A stretch of 64,000 bases of DNA from Aquaspirillum sp. LM1. GTDB taxonomy: Bacteria; Pseudomonadota; Gammaproteobacteria; Burkholderiales; Aquaspirillaceae. The position numbers and the translations under genes were made by a program. Numbering within the stretch: position 1 is the stretch's first letter; each line of letters opens with the position of its first letter. The notes below the pieces were generated by a model, which did not search any database, was not told the DNA's origin, and saw only the letters and a list, made by a program, of their open reading frames with translations. The stretch spans positions 3,820,001 to 3,884,000 of the forward strand of contig NZ_CP019509.1 of NCBI RefSeq assembly GCF_002002905.1, in the 5' to 3' direction. Shown here one piece after another: positions 26,410 through 34,578 of this stretch.

Positions 26410-27567
26410 TTAACGCTGTTCCATCAGCGTGCGGGTAGCCCGGGCGGTGTCGGTATAGTCGGTGAAGACCCCGTCCACGCCTAGGGCAAAGAACAGCCGG
26501 TATTCTTCCGCCGGGTTATCCTGGAAGTTGGCTGCCAGCAGCTTGGCTTCGTTGCGGAAGGTAAACGGATGCACCACCAGGCCCAGCTGGTGGGCGCGCT
26601 TGACCACGTCGTTGGGCTCCAGCAGGGTCATGTCGCGCTGGTCGATGACGTTGTCGCCGTTGACGTCGATCGGCTTGCCGGTTTTCGGGTCAGTCATTGC
26701 CTGCCAGCTGACCAGATACGGCTTCCACGGGCCAATGCCGTCGGCAAAGGTTTTCACCTGCTTGAGGTTGGCCGGGCTGAGCATGTCGCCGTAGCTGCGC
26801 GTGTCACCGCTGACCACATGGTCGTAGGGCAGCTTGCGCTCAATCACGCCATCCGGGCGCACGGTATCGGCGTCCAGCAGGTACACCAGCTTGTTGGGCG
26901 TCAGCTTGCGCAGTTGCTTGAGGTTGGCCGCCTCGAACGACTGGATAAACACCGGCGCGTTCTTGCGGTTCAGCTGGTATTTGGCCAGCAGCGCCACCAG
27001 CGGTTTTTCCAGGCTCAGGCCCAGCTGCTGATGATAGATCGGATGTTTGGTTTCCGGGTAAACACCAATCTGGCGGCCGGTTTCTTGGGATTTTTGCGCA
27101 CGCAGGGCGAGGATTTCTTCAAAGGTGGGAATCTGGAACTGCCCGTCAAACGCCTTGCTACGGTCGGCGCGCGGCTGGATGGCACGCAGGGTCTTGATTT
27201 CTGCCAGGGTGAAATCACTGGCGAACCAGCCTTCTTCTTCCACGCCGTCCACCGGCATCTTGCGCTTGCGGCTGGCAAATTCGGCGCGGCGGGCCACGTC
27301 GGTGGTGTCTTTCAGGTTGGGTTCGTGACGGGCAATCAGCACGCCGTCACGGGTCATCACCAGATCCGGTTCGATAAAGTCTGCGCCCAGCTCAATGGCC
27401 TTGGCGTAGCCTTCCAGCGTGTGGTCGGGCAGGTAGCCAGACGCACCGCGATGGGCGATCACCAGCGGCGGCTGGCCGTTCAGGGTGGGAAATACCGGTT
27501 TGTCAGCTGCGAGTGCCGGCAGCGCCAGCGCGGCCAGCACGCTGGCCAGCAGGATGGATGGGTGCAT
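26410..27567 (-). CDS. glpQ: Periplasmic glycerophosphodiester phosphodiesterase GlpQ
   Basis: Hydrolyses glycerophosphodiesters to glycerol 3-phosphate and an alcohol. The 385-residue protein has a cleavable signal peptide (ending ALAADK) and the GDPD TIM-barrel landmarks: IAHRGASGYLPDHTLEGY, ELGADFIEPDLVMTRDGV with the metal-binding Glu and Asp, and RHEPNL. Length agrees with the periplasmic GlpQ type rather than cytoplasmic UgpQ. No transporter neighbours it. Confidence 0.93.
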   Translation of the reverse strand: MHPSILLASVLAALALPALAADKPVFPTLNGQPPLVIAHRGASGYLPDHTLEGYAKAIELGADFIEPDLVMTRDGVLIARHEPNLKDTTDVARRAEFASRKRKMPVDGVEEEGWFASDFTLAEIKTLRAIQPRADRSKAFDGQFQIPTFEEILALRAQKSQETGRQIGVYPETKHPIYHQQLGLSLEKPLVALLAKYQLNRKNAPVFIQSFEAANLKQLRKLTPNKLVYLLDADTVRPDGVIERKLPYDHVVSGDTRSYGDMLSPANLKQVKTFADGIGPWKPYLVSWQAMTDPKTGKPIDVNGDNVIDQRDMTLLEPNDVVKRAHQLGLVVHPFTFRNEAKLLAANFQDNPAEEYRLFFALGVDGVFTDYTDTARATRTLMEQR

Positions 27568-27766
27568 GTTTCGCCTCTTTAGTCATGGAATGTGCGCCAA
27601 AGCCGGCAGTCTGACAGGGTGATGTGAGGATTTTTTGACGGCGCAGGCGCTGGGCGACAATAGCCAACAATGGCCAATAAATTGCTTCCCCTTGCCGCAT
27701 CCGCGCGCACCTTGGCCCGATGGGCCATGCCAGGCGCAGCGGCAATCCAGAAAAGGAAGCCTGGCC

Positions 27767-28642
27767 ATGAGTTTTGATCTTTCCCCTGCCGGGCTGGCGC
27801 AGTTGCTGGCCAGCCCGGCCCTGACCCTGCTGACGCTGGCCGCTGGCGCGGCGCGAGTGGGCGGCGAACTGGATGCCGACACGCTGGCGCTGATGTCCAG
27901 CCAGGTTAGCGCTGGCGTGCTGGAGGATTTTTCCCCCACCGACAGCTGGCCGCTGATACGGCAAGGGCTGATGGGCGAGCACCCATCCGGCATGCTGACC
28001 GTGTTACGCGAGTGTGGTGCCCTGGCCCGGCTGTGGCCGGAGTTGGACGCCTTGTTTGGCCAGGGCCAGGCGTCGCCCGATGGTGAGAATATTGACATTG
28101 GCGAACACCAGTGTCGGGTGATCGACCTGCTGGCCGCCCAGCATGCGCCATTGCCGGTGCGCCTGGCCGGCCTGCTGTACAACCTGGGCAAGGCGGATTC
28201 GCCCCCGCAGCACCTGCCGGTGCATTACCAGCATATCGAGCGCGGCTTGCCGCGCATTGAGGCCATTGTTCGCCGTTTTGGTCTGTCCCCGGACGTGCAG
28301 ACGCTGGCGGTACTCACCCTGCGGGAGCTGGAGCGCGTGCATCGCGCCGCGCCGATGCGCGCGGCGTCGATCACCGCCTTGCTCGAACGCGTGGATGCCT
28401 TTGGCCAGCTGGCGCGTTACCAGCAATTGCTGCTGATCTGCCGCTGCGATTACCACGCCTATCCGGGCAATGCCGAACGCGCCTACCCCAAAGCCCTCCT
28501 GCTCGAACGCGCCCGCCAGGCCTGCCTGAGCGTGGTGCGGTGCGACGGACAGCAGGACGACCCTATGGCACTGCACGAGGCCCGCGCCCTGGCGGTGGCC
28601 ACCGCGCTGCGCTCCAGCCGCTGGGCCGACGCGGCGGAGTGA
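27767..28642 (+). CDS. Stand-alone CCA-enzyme-type HD domain protein with altered HD motif
   Basis: The 291-residue product resembles only the C-terminal HD part of bacterial tRNA nucleotidyltransferases: PSGMLTVLRECGALARLWPELDALFG, IDIGEHQCRVIDLLA, LPVRLAGLLYNLGK and HYQHIERGLPRI follow the Cca order. The nucleotidyltransferase and tRNA-binding head is absent, and the catalytic His-Asp of the HDxGK motif reads Tyr-Asn. Surrounding histidines (GEH and QHIERG) remain. AAGGAAG precedes the ATG at 27767. It could be a remnant kept for a binding role, or a diverged metal-independent domain. Function unknown. Confidence 0.7.
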   Translation: MSFDLSPAGLAQLLASPALTLLTLAAGAARVGGELDADTLALMSSQVSAGVLEDFSPTDSWPLIRQGLMGEHPSGMLTVLRECGALARLWPELDALFGQGQASPDGENIDIGEHQCRVIDLLAAQHAPLPVRLAGLLYNLGKADSPPQHLPVHYQHIERGLPRIEAIVRRFGLSPDVQTLAVLTLRELERVHRAAPMRAASITALLERVDAFGQLARYQQLLLICRCDYHAYPGNAERAYPKALLLERARQACLSVVRCDGQQDDPMALHEARALAVATALRSSRWADAAE

Positions 28643-28764
28643 GCGGCGGGCCGGGCATCAGGTGAGCGGCATTGATCAAGTCTTTCATATTATGATCGTG
28701 CGTATATTTACGGATGCAAGCCGGTTTCTGCCAAGTGGCAGCCCTTATTTTGCGGAGCATGCTG

Positions 28765-30144
28765 ATGCTGTCTCGTTTCTCTGCCTGGTTAAACCGGTCG
28801 ATTCATCGTCGGCTGCTGGTGCTGTTGGTCATCGGCCTGCCGCTGCTGTGGCTGGGCAGCGCCGGCCTGTCGTTTTTTACCGCCCGCTACGAAGTGAACG
28901 AACTGTTCGACACCGAGCAGGTGCTGTTTGCCCAATTGCTGGCGTCGGTGGACTTGCGCGCCCGTCAGGCCGGGGCGGAAATTCATCCAAACCACAGTGA
29001 CAATTTTAAAGAGCTGTTTGACGACGATGTCGCCGGTGGCGAGGTGGATGTGGACGATTTTGCCTTTCAGCTACGCGATGCCCACGGCGTGCTGCGTCTG
29101 GCCGACGTCAAGATGACGCCCTTGCCAGTGCGTACCGGTTACACCGGCTTTGCCGATGTGCAGATTGGCAAATATCTCTGGCGGGTGTACTACCTGAACG
29201 ACCCGGCCCGCGACCTGTACGTGGCGGTCGGGCAAAAGGCCAAGGAGCGCACCAGCCTGGCCAGGGTGCTGATGCTGGCCCAGCTCACCCCCTGGCTGGT
29301 GTCACTGCCGCTGGTGCTGCTGTGGATCTGGTGGGGGATTCGCCAGGGGCTGCAACCGCTCAACCGCCTGACTCACGACATTGCCCGACAGGAGCCATCA
29401 CGGCTCACCCCCTTGCACCATGCGCATTTGCCCCAGGAAATCGCCCCGCTGGTCACCGCGCTGAATACCCTGCTGGCCCGATTGGATCAGGCGCTGGACA
29501 GCGAGCGCCGGTTTACCGCCGACGCCGCCCACGAACTGCGCACGCCGCTGGCGGCGCTACGGGTGCAAGTCGAAGTCGCCCAACTGGCCGACGACCCGAC
29601 CGCCCGGCGCAAGGCGCTGGGCCAGGTGGTGCAGGGCATCGACCGCGCCACCCGGCTGGTGGCGCAGCTGCTCACCCTGGCGCGGCTGGACCACAACCCG
29701 CGCGAGGCGCTGGCCGGCGATGCCGAACTGATTGAACAGGCGCGCCAGCATTTGCTGGACGCCAGCGACGCCGCCACGGCCCGCAATGTGCGCTGCGACT
29801 GGCCAGACAGCCTGCCGCGCTGGCCGCACCCGGTCGATCCAGCCCTGCTGGATATTCTGCTGCGCAATCTGGTGGACAACGCCGTGCGCTATACCCCCAG
29901 CGGTGGCCGGGTATGGCTGGAGGACGCAGGTGAAGGCTGGCTGATATTGGCCAACAACGCCCCGGATGGCCTGGACGCCGATGTGCTGGTCCGGCTGGGC
30001 GAACGCTTTTTCCGCCCCGCTGGCCAGCAGGCCAGCGGCAGCGGCCTGGGCCTGTCGATTGCCCGGCGCGCCGCCAGCCTGTGCGGCTTGCAGCTGACGC
30101 TGAGCCTGACAGATGGCGTGTTCCGCGCCAGATTAAGTGTTTGA
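28765..30144 (+). CDS. Membrane sensor histidine kinase without adjacent response regulator
   Basis: A 459-residue QseC/TctE-like kinase: transmembrane helices at about 13-35 and 165-190 enclose a periplasmic domain, then HAMP-like linker, HisKA with the phosphoacceptor His256 (DAAHELRTPLAAL), and an ATPase domain with N-box LLRNLVDNAVRYTP and G2-box GSGLGLSIARRAA. I chose ATG 28765 because GGAG lies 7 bases upstream; 28759 is too close. No response regulator lies beside it, so its partner must be elsewhere. Confidence 0.9.
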   Translation: MLSRFSAWLNRSIHRRLLVLLVIGLPLLWLGSAGLSFFTARYEVNELFDTEQVLFAQLLASVDLRARQAGAEIHPNHSDNFKELFDDDVAGGEVDVDDFAFQLRDAHGVLRLADVKMTPLPVRTGYTGFADVQIGKYLWRVYYLNDPARDLYVAVGQKAKERTSLARVLMLAQLTPWLVSLPLVLLWIWWGIRQGLQPLNRLTHDIARQEPSRLTPLHHAHLPQEIAPLVTALNTLLARLDQALDSERRFTADAAHELRTPLAALRVQVEVAQLADDPTARRKALGQVVQGIDRATRLVAQLLTLARLDHNPREALAGDAELIEQARQHLLDASDAATARNVRCDWPDSLPRWPHPVDPALLDILLRNLVDNAVRYTPSGGRVWLEDAGEGWLILANNAPDGLDADVLVRLGERFFRPAGQQASGSGLGLSIARRAASLCGLQLTLSLTDGVFRARLSV

Positions 30145-30198
30145 ACCTGCCGGGTGCGGCACAGGGGAAAGCCACACACCACAGAGTGCGGCCCATGT

Positions 30199-30214
30199 CC
30201 CACCAAAGTCGTAT
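30199..30214 (+). promoter_or_regulatory. PQQ-regulon motif, copy A
   Basis: CCCACCAAAGTCGTAT, one of four ungapped 16-bp relatives in this window. It ends exactly 22 bases before a TATAGT -10 box at 30237-30242 and overlaps the -35 region, the place of a class II activator site. Confidence 0.65.
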
Positions 30215-30248
30215 GTTGCAATGCAACCTGCTGACCTATAGTGAACTC

Positions 30249-30330
30249 ACTTCCGGTTGCCGGAAGGCTTGTGTTTGTTCCTCCTCTTTTTGATCGATCC
30301 TGAAACGCCCGCTGCTGCGGGCGTTTTTTT
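30249..30330 (+). ncRNA. Candidate small RNA with an anti-Shine-Dalgarno segment
   Basis: A TATAGT -10 (30237-30242) predicts a start near 30249. The transcript would hold a hairpin TTCCGG-TTG-CCGGAA (30251-30265), an unpaired linker with TTCCTCCTCTTTTT (about 30279-30292), and a perfect 9-bp terminator stem with T7. There is no ORF and no coding pattern. The layout of a short 5' hairpin, a C/U-rich seed and an intrinsic terminator is that of trans-acting small RNAs that mask ribosome binding sites. Motif copy A places it under the same control as the pqq genes. All of this is inferred from sequence. Confidence 0.5.
30304..30330 (+). terminator. Strong Rho-independent terminator upstream of pqqA
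   Basis: Perfect stem AACGCCCGC / GCGGGCGTT with a 4-base loop followed by T7. It separates the candidate small RNA (and the kinase gene) from the pqq promoter. Confidence 0.93.
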
Positions 30331-30341
30331 GTCTGCGGCCC

Positions 30342-30385
30342 CCCACTAAAGTCGCATTCTCCTGGCTGGCGCGCCTCCTTATAGT
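30342..30385 (+). promoter_or_regulatory. pqq promoter: motif copy B and -10 box
   Basis: CCCACTAAAGTCGCAT (30342-30357) followed after 22 bases by TATAGT (30380-30385), the same geometry as copy A. Transcription would start near 30392, about 85 bases before pqqA. Confidence 0.65.
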
Positions 30386-30476
30386 GACTTCGCCGCCCCG
30401 TTGTTTTTGCTCTGGCGGGTGCGGTGCGCAGCCATCCTGGCCGGCGCTTCCTGTTCATGTTCTGGAGGACTTCACC

Positions 30477-30557
30477 ATGCGTCAATGGCATACCCCGCAA
30501 GTGGTCGAAATTGCACTCGGCCTGGAAATCAACTGCTACATGTGCGCCGAACTGTAA
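30477..30557 (+). CDS. pqqA: PQQ precursor peptide PqqA
   Basis: A 26-residue peptide, too short for usual gene finding, preceded by GGAGG 9 bases upstream. It carries the obligatory Glu-x3-Tyr as EINCY (Glu17 and Tyr21), the two residues that PqqE cross-links and that become PQQ. The sequence around it (ALGLEINCYMCAEL) fits the longer PqqA type common in proteobacteria with alcohol dehydrogenases. pqqB follows 10 bases later. Confidence 0.95.
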   Translation: MRQWHTPQVVEIALGLEINCYMCAEL

Positions 30558-30567
30558 GGTGCCCACC

Positions 30568-31491
30568 ATGCTGCGCGCCATCGTTCTAGGTGCCGCTGCC
30601 GGCGGCGGCCTGCCCCAATGGAATTGCGCCTGCCCGGTGTGTGCGGCAGTGCGCAGTGGGCAGGCTGGCGCGCCGCAGACCCAGTCGTCGATTGTGGTCA
30701 GTGCCGACGGCGAGCGCTGGGTACTGATCAATGCCTCTCCGGATATTCGCCAGCAATTTGCCGCCACCCCGGCACTGCATCCGCGTGCGGTGCGTCACAG
30801 CCCGCTGTCAGCGGTGCTGGTCACCAATGCCGATGTAGACCACGTCGCCGGCCTGCTGTCACTGCGTGAAGTGCAGCCGTTTGCCCTGTACGCCACCCGC
30901 CGGGTACACAGCGTGCTGGACGCCAATGCCATCTTCAATGTGGTCAACCGCGAGCATGTGCCGCGCCGTCCGGTGCAACTGGACGAAAGCATGCCGATTC
31001 TGGACGCCGCTGGCGTGCCCACCGGCATCTGGATCGAAACCTTCACCGTGCCCGGCAAGGTGGCGCTGTGGCTGGAAGACCCGAATGCCGAGCGCTTTGG
31101 CAGCGTGGCCGAAGACACCATCGGCGTGGCCATCCGCGCCGAAGGCAGCGATGCCCGGCTGTTTTACCTGCCCGGCTGTGCTGACGTGCCCGACAGCCTG
31201 AAAGCGCGCTTTACCGCTGCCGATACCGTGCTGTTTGATGGCACCACCTACACCGAACACGAAATGGCCGAAGCTGGCGTTGGGCAAAAATCTGCCTCGC
31301 GCATGGGCCACCTGGTGATGAGCGGCCCACAGGGCACCATTGCCCGGCTGGCCGACGTGCCGCTGGCGCGCCGGCTGTTCATTCATATCAATAACACCAA
31401 CCCGGTATGGCTGCCCGATAGCGATGCGCGTCGGGACATTGTCCGCCAGGGCTGGGATCTCGCCTTCGATGGCATGGAGTTGACCCTGTGA
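30568..31491 (+). CDS. pqqB: Pyrroloquinoline quinone biosynthesis protein PqqB
   Basis: A 307-residue metallo-beta-lactamase-fold protein with the PqqB N-terminus LGAAAGGGLPQWNCACPVC and the motif TNADVDHVAGLL, in which the classical HxHxDH is modified as usual for PqqB. It is thought to hydroxylate the Glu-Tyr intermediate. The long upstream extension of the frame is not used; the ATG at 30568 matches the family. It overlaps pqqC by one base. Confidence 0.96.
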   Translation: MLRAIVLGAAAGGGLPQWNCACPVCAAVRSGQAGAPQTQSSIVVSADGERWVLINASPDIRQQFAATPALHPRAVRHSPLSAVLVTNADVDHVAGLLSLREVQPFALYATRRVHSVLDANAIFNVVNREHVPRRPVQLDESMPILDAAGVPTGIWIETFTVPGKVALWLEDPNAERFGSVAEDTIGVAIRAEGSDARLFYLPGCADVPDSLKARFTAADTVLFDGTTYTEHEMAEAGVGQKSASRMGHLVMSGPQGTIARLADVPLARRLFIHINNTNPVWLPDSDARRDIVRQGWDLAFDGMELTL

Positions 31492-32237
31492 TGACCCGAC
31501 TCACTGCGCCGCTGTCTCCCCAGGAACTGGAAGACACCCTGCGTGCCATCGGCCGCGAGCGCTACCATAATCTGCACCCGTTTCATCACCTGCTGCACGG
31601 CGGCAAGCTGTCGCTGGATCAGGTGCGCGCCTGGGCGCTGAACCGCTACTGTTATCAGGCGGCCATTCCGCGCAAGGACGCCGCGCTGATTAGCAAAATC
31701 CACGACCGCGAACTGCGCCGGGTGTGGGCGCAGCGCATCATCGACCACGATGGCCGCGAGCAGGAAGAAGGCGGTATTGAGCGCTGGCTGGTGCTGACCG
31801 ATGGCCTGGGCCTGCCGCGCGACTATGTGATTTCCCGCCAGGGCGCGCTGCCGGCCACGGTGTTTGCCGTGGAAGCCTATGTGCATTTTGTTGCCGAGCA
31901 TTCGCCGGTGGTGGCGGTGTCGTCGTGCCTGACCGAGCTGTTTGCCCCGGCCATTCACAAAGAACGCATCGTCGGCATGCTGGAAAACTACGACTTTATC
32001 GACGACCGCGTGCTGGCCTACTTCCGCCGCCGGCTGGACCAGGCCCCGCGCGACGCCGAATTTGCCCTGGACTACGTCAAGCGCCACGCGCTGACCGTGG
32101 CCGACCAGCAAGGCGTGATCGACGCGCTGGTGTTCAAGTGCAATGTGCTGTGGGCACAGCTGGACGCGCTGTACGCCGCCTATGTGGCACCGGGGATGAT
32201 TCCGCCCGGAGCCTTCCGGCCCGGAGAATGGGCATGA
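31491..32237 (+). CDS. pqqC: PQQ synthase PqqC
   Basis: The cofactor-free oxidase that performs the final eight-electron ring closure to PQQ. The 248-residue helical protein has RYHNLHPFHHLLHGGKLS and YCYQAAIPRKDA at the N-terminus and FVAEHSPVVAVSSCLTELFAP in the middle. ATG 31491 overlaps the pqqB stop as TGATG; a GTG one codon earlier is also possible. It overlaps pqqD as ATGA. Confidence 0.97.
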   Translation: MTRLTAPLSPQELEDTLRAIGRERYHNLHPFHHLLHGGKLSLDQVRAWALNRYCYQAAIPRKDAALISKIHDRELRRVWAQRIIDHDGREQEEGGIERWLVLTDGLGLPRDYVISRQGALPATVFAVEAYVHFVAEHSPVVAVSSCLTELFAPAIHKERIVGMLENYDFIDDRVLAYFRRRLDQAPRDAEFALDYVKRHALTVADQQGVIDALVFKCNVLWAQLDALYAAYVAPGMIPPGAFRPGEWA

Positions 32238-32506
32238 TCAGCGCCGACAGCATCGTGCGTCTGGCACCGGGCACCCGCCTGCAGCAAGACACGGTGCGCG
32301 GCGGCTGGGTGCTGCTGGGCCCGGAGCGCATGCTGGTGCTGGACGACATTGCCCAGCTGGTGGTGTCGCGATTGGCCGGCCAGCCGGTGGGCGAGCTGAT
32401 TGCCGCGCTGGCGGCCGAATTTGACGCGCCAGTGGATGTCATCGGCCAGGATGTGCTGGGCCTGCTGACCACGCTGGCGGATAAAGGATTTCTTCGTCAT
32501 GGCTAG
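32234..32506 (+). CDS. pqqD: PqqA-binding chaperone PqqD
   Basis: A 90-residue winged-helix-like protein that presents PqqA to PqqE. Typical PqqD features are the N-terminal strands VRLAPGTRLQQDTVRGGWVLLGPERMLVL and the C-terminal helix ending LLTTLADKGFL. It overlaps both neighbours (4 bases with pqqC, 8 with pqqE), consistent with coupled translation. Confidence 0.95.
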   Translation: MISADSIVRLAPGTRLQQDTVRGGWVLLGPERMLVLDDIAQLVVSRLAGQPVGELIAALAAEFDAPVDVIGQDVLGLLTTLADKGFLRHG

Positions 32507-33596
32507 CCTGAAACCTGCCGCGCCACTGGCCATGCTGATGGAGCTGACCCATCGCTGCCCGTTGCGCTGCGCCTACTGTTCCAACCCGCTGGCGCTGACC
32601 CCGGCTAACGCCGAACTGCCCACTGCCGCGTGGAAAGCCGCACTGGACGAGGCCGCCCAGCTGGGCATGCTGCAAGTGCATTTCTCTGGCGGCGAGCCGA
32701 TGGCGCGCGCCGATCTGATAGAACTGGTGCGCCACGCCACCGCACGCGGCCTGTACAGTAATCTGATTACATCTGGCCTGCTGCTGGATGCACACAAGCT
32801 GGCCGAGCTGGTGGACGCCGGGCTGTCGCATGTGCAGCTGAGTTTTCAGGATCTGGACGAAGATGGCGCGCAGTGGGTCAGCGGCTACGCCGGCGGTGTG
32901 GCAAAAAAACGCGAAGTGGCCGAGCGGGTGCTGGCCAGCGGCCTGGCGCTGACGCTGAACTTTGTCATGACCCGGCACAATGTCTCGCGGCTGGCCGAGA
33001 TGCTGGACTACGCCGAAAGCCTGGGCGTGGGTCGGGTGGAGGTGGCCAACACCCAGTATTACGGCTGGGGCCTGAAAAACCGCGCCGCGCTGATTCCCAC
33101 CTGCGAACAGCTGGACGACATGAACAGCCTGGTGGCCGAACGCCGCGCGCGCTGCAAGGGGCGCATGGTGATCGACTATGTGATTCCCGACTACTACGCC
33201 CGCCGGCCCAAGGCCTGTATGGGTGGCTGGGGACAGCGCTTCATCAATGTGATGCCGGATGGAAGCATCCTGCCCTGCCACGCCGCACAGACCATTGGCC
33301 ATTTGCAGTTTCCACGCTTTCCGGACAGCAGCCTGAGCGCAGCCTGGTACGAGCACCCGGGCTTTGCCGCTTATCGCGGCACTGACTGGATGCCCGATCC
33401 GTGCGGCAGCTGTGACCACAAGGAACAGGATTGGGGCGGCTGTCGCTGCCAGGCGCTGGCGCTGGCCGGCGACGCCGGCACGCTGGACCCGGTGTGCGAG
33501 CTGTCGCCGCAGCATGTGCAGGTGGTGAATATGGCCATGCGTGAATCGCACCAGCCAACGGGCGAACTGATGCTGCGCCAGCGCCACGGCGGCTGA
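32499..33596 (+). CDS. pqqE: PqqA peptide cyclase PqqE (radical SAM)
   Basis: Forms the carbon-carbon bond between Glu and Tyr of PqqA. The 365-residue enzyme has the SAM cluster CPLRCAYC near residue 23, then the GGEPM motif, and a C-terminal SPASM region with cysteines in CMGGWGQRF, ILPCHAAQ and CGSCDHKEQDWGGCRC for auxiliary clusters. It is the last pqq gene here; no pqqF/pqqG protease gene follows, so precursor trimming needs a protease encoded elsewhere. Confidence 0.97.
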   Translation: MASLKPAAPLAMLMELTHRCPLRCAYCSNPLALTPANAELPTAAWKAALDEAAQLGMLQVHFSGGEPMARADLIELVRHATARGLYSNLITSGLLLDAHKLAELVDAGLSHVQLSFQDLDEDGAQWVSGYAGGVAKKREVAERVLASGLALTLNFVMTRHNVSRLAEMLDYAESLGVGRVEVANTQYYGWGLKNRAALIPTCEQLDDMNSLVAERRARCKGRMVIDYVIPDYYARRPKACMGGWGQRFINVMPDGSILPCHAAQTIGHLQFPRFPDSSLSAAWYEHPGFAAYRGTDWMPDPCGSCDHKEQDWGGCRCQALALAGDAGTLDPVCELSPQHVQVVNMAMRESHQPTGELMLRQRHGG

Positions 33597-33689
33597 AGCA
33601 GTCAGACAGGGTTCTGGGTGTTGTCGAAGCTTTGCGAGGTTAACCCGGTGTAGCGGGAACTCGCGCCACGTGTGTCTCGTGGGTGTTTG

Positions 33690-33718
33690 GCCAGCCGGCG
33701 TCCCCGGCTGGCTTTTTT
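33690..33718 (+). terminator. Terminator downstream of the pqq operon
   Basis: Perfect stem GCCAGCCGG / CCGGCTGGC with a 5-base loop and T6, about 95 bases after pqqE. The rest of 33597-33917 shows no gene. Confidence 0.88.
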
Positions 33719-33917
33719 CTGGGTGAGCAACAGGGGTGATGGACGCAATGACAGAGGCAATGGGATAAGCAGAAGCGGGTAGCGGGCAAAAACAGCAAGG
33801 GCCGCGCTGATTGATTCAGCAAAACTGTTTTTGCCATAAGCAAAACACAGTAAAATCAACACCCTGCATGCCTGCCTTGGCGGGAGTGACGATTTGTTCA
33901 GCGTTTCCCCAGGGTGT

Positions 33918-34550
33918 TCAGCGCTGCAACACCAGCCCATGGCGAATGGCCAGCTGCATCAGGCCAATGTCGTTGTGAACTTCCAGCTTCTGGCGGATGG
34001 TGGACAGATAGTTCAGCACGGTCTTGGTGCTCAGGTGCAATTGGTCGGCAATTCGCGCCGGCGGGTCGCCGGCCACGGCCAGGCGCAGGATGTCGAATTC
34101 ACGCGGGGTGAGGCGGCTGATGCTGCTGTCGGCTTCCAGGCTGTCGTTGGCCAGCAGTTCGGCCATGTCTGGCGACAGCACGCGTTTGCCCTGTGCCACC
34201 TTGCGCACCGCCGCCAGCATGTCGGTGGGGTCGGCGTGTTTGGTCAGGTAGCCCTGTGCGCCGGCGCGAAAGGCCTGGCGGGCGTAGCCGGCGTGCTGGT
34301 GCATGGTGAACACCAGAATGCCCAGGTCGGTTTGCCGGGCCAGCAGGCGGCTGATGGCTTCCATGCCGCTGCCTTGCTGCAGCGATAAATCCACCACCGC
34401 CACATCCACCCGGTTCAGGCGCAGTGCGGTGCAGGCTTCATCGGCACAGGCAGCCTCGGCCACCACGCGCATGTCGGCTTCGGCATCAATCAGTCGGCGG
34501 TAGCCGGTGCGCACCACGGCGTGGTCGTCCAGCAGCAGGATATCAATCAT
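33918..34550 (-). CDS. NarL/LuxR-type response regulator
   Basis: A 210-residue regulator with receiver aspartate Asp54 (VDVAVVDLSL), the conserved lysine in GYLTKHADP, and a C-terminal LuxR-type helix-turn-helix (LTPREFDILRLAVAG ... KTVLNYLSTIRQKL). It lies 28 bases behind the histidine kinase gene on the same strand, forming a two-component operon divergent from the alcohol dehydrogenase at 36046. Control of PQQ-dependent alcohol oxidation is the expected job, by analogy with MoxXY/ExaDE-type pairs. Confidence 0.92.
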   Translation of the reverse strand: MIDILLLDDHAVVRTGYRRLIDAEADMRVVAEAACADEACTALRLNRVDVAVVDLSLQQGSGMEAISRLLARQTDLGILVFTMHQHAGYARQAFRAGAQGYLTKHADPTDMLAAVRKVAQGKRVLSPDMAELLANDSLEADSSISRLTPREFDILRLAVAGDPPARIADQLHLSTKTVLNYLSTIRQKLEVHNDIGLMQLAIRHGLVLQR

Positions 34551-34578
34551 CTGTTCATCTCCGGCAGGCAGCGAGGGG

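Noticed and set aside
33597-33917. A third copy of the MITE, suggested by GCCTTGGCGGGAGTGACG near 33870
   Set aside because: Only a short similarity to one palindrome half is present; terminal repeats and the rest of the element are absent.
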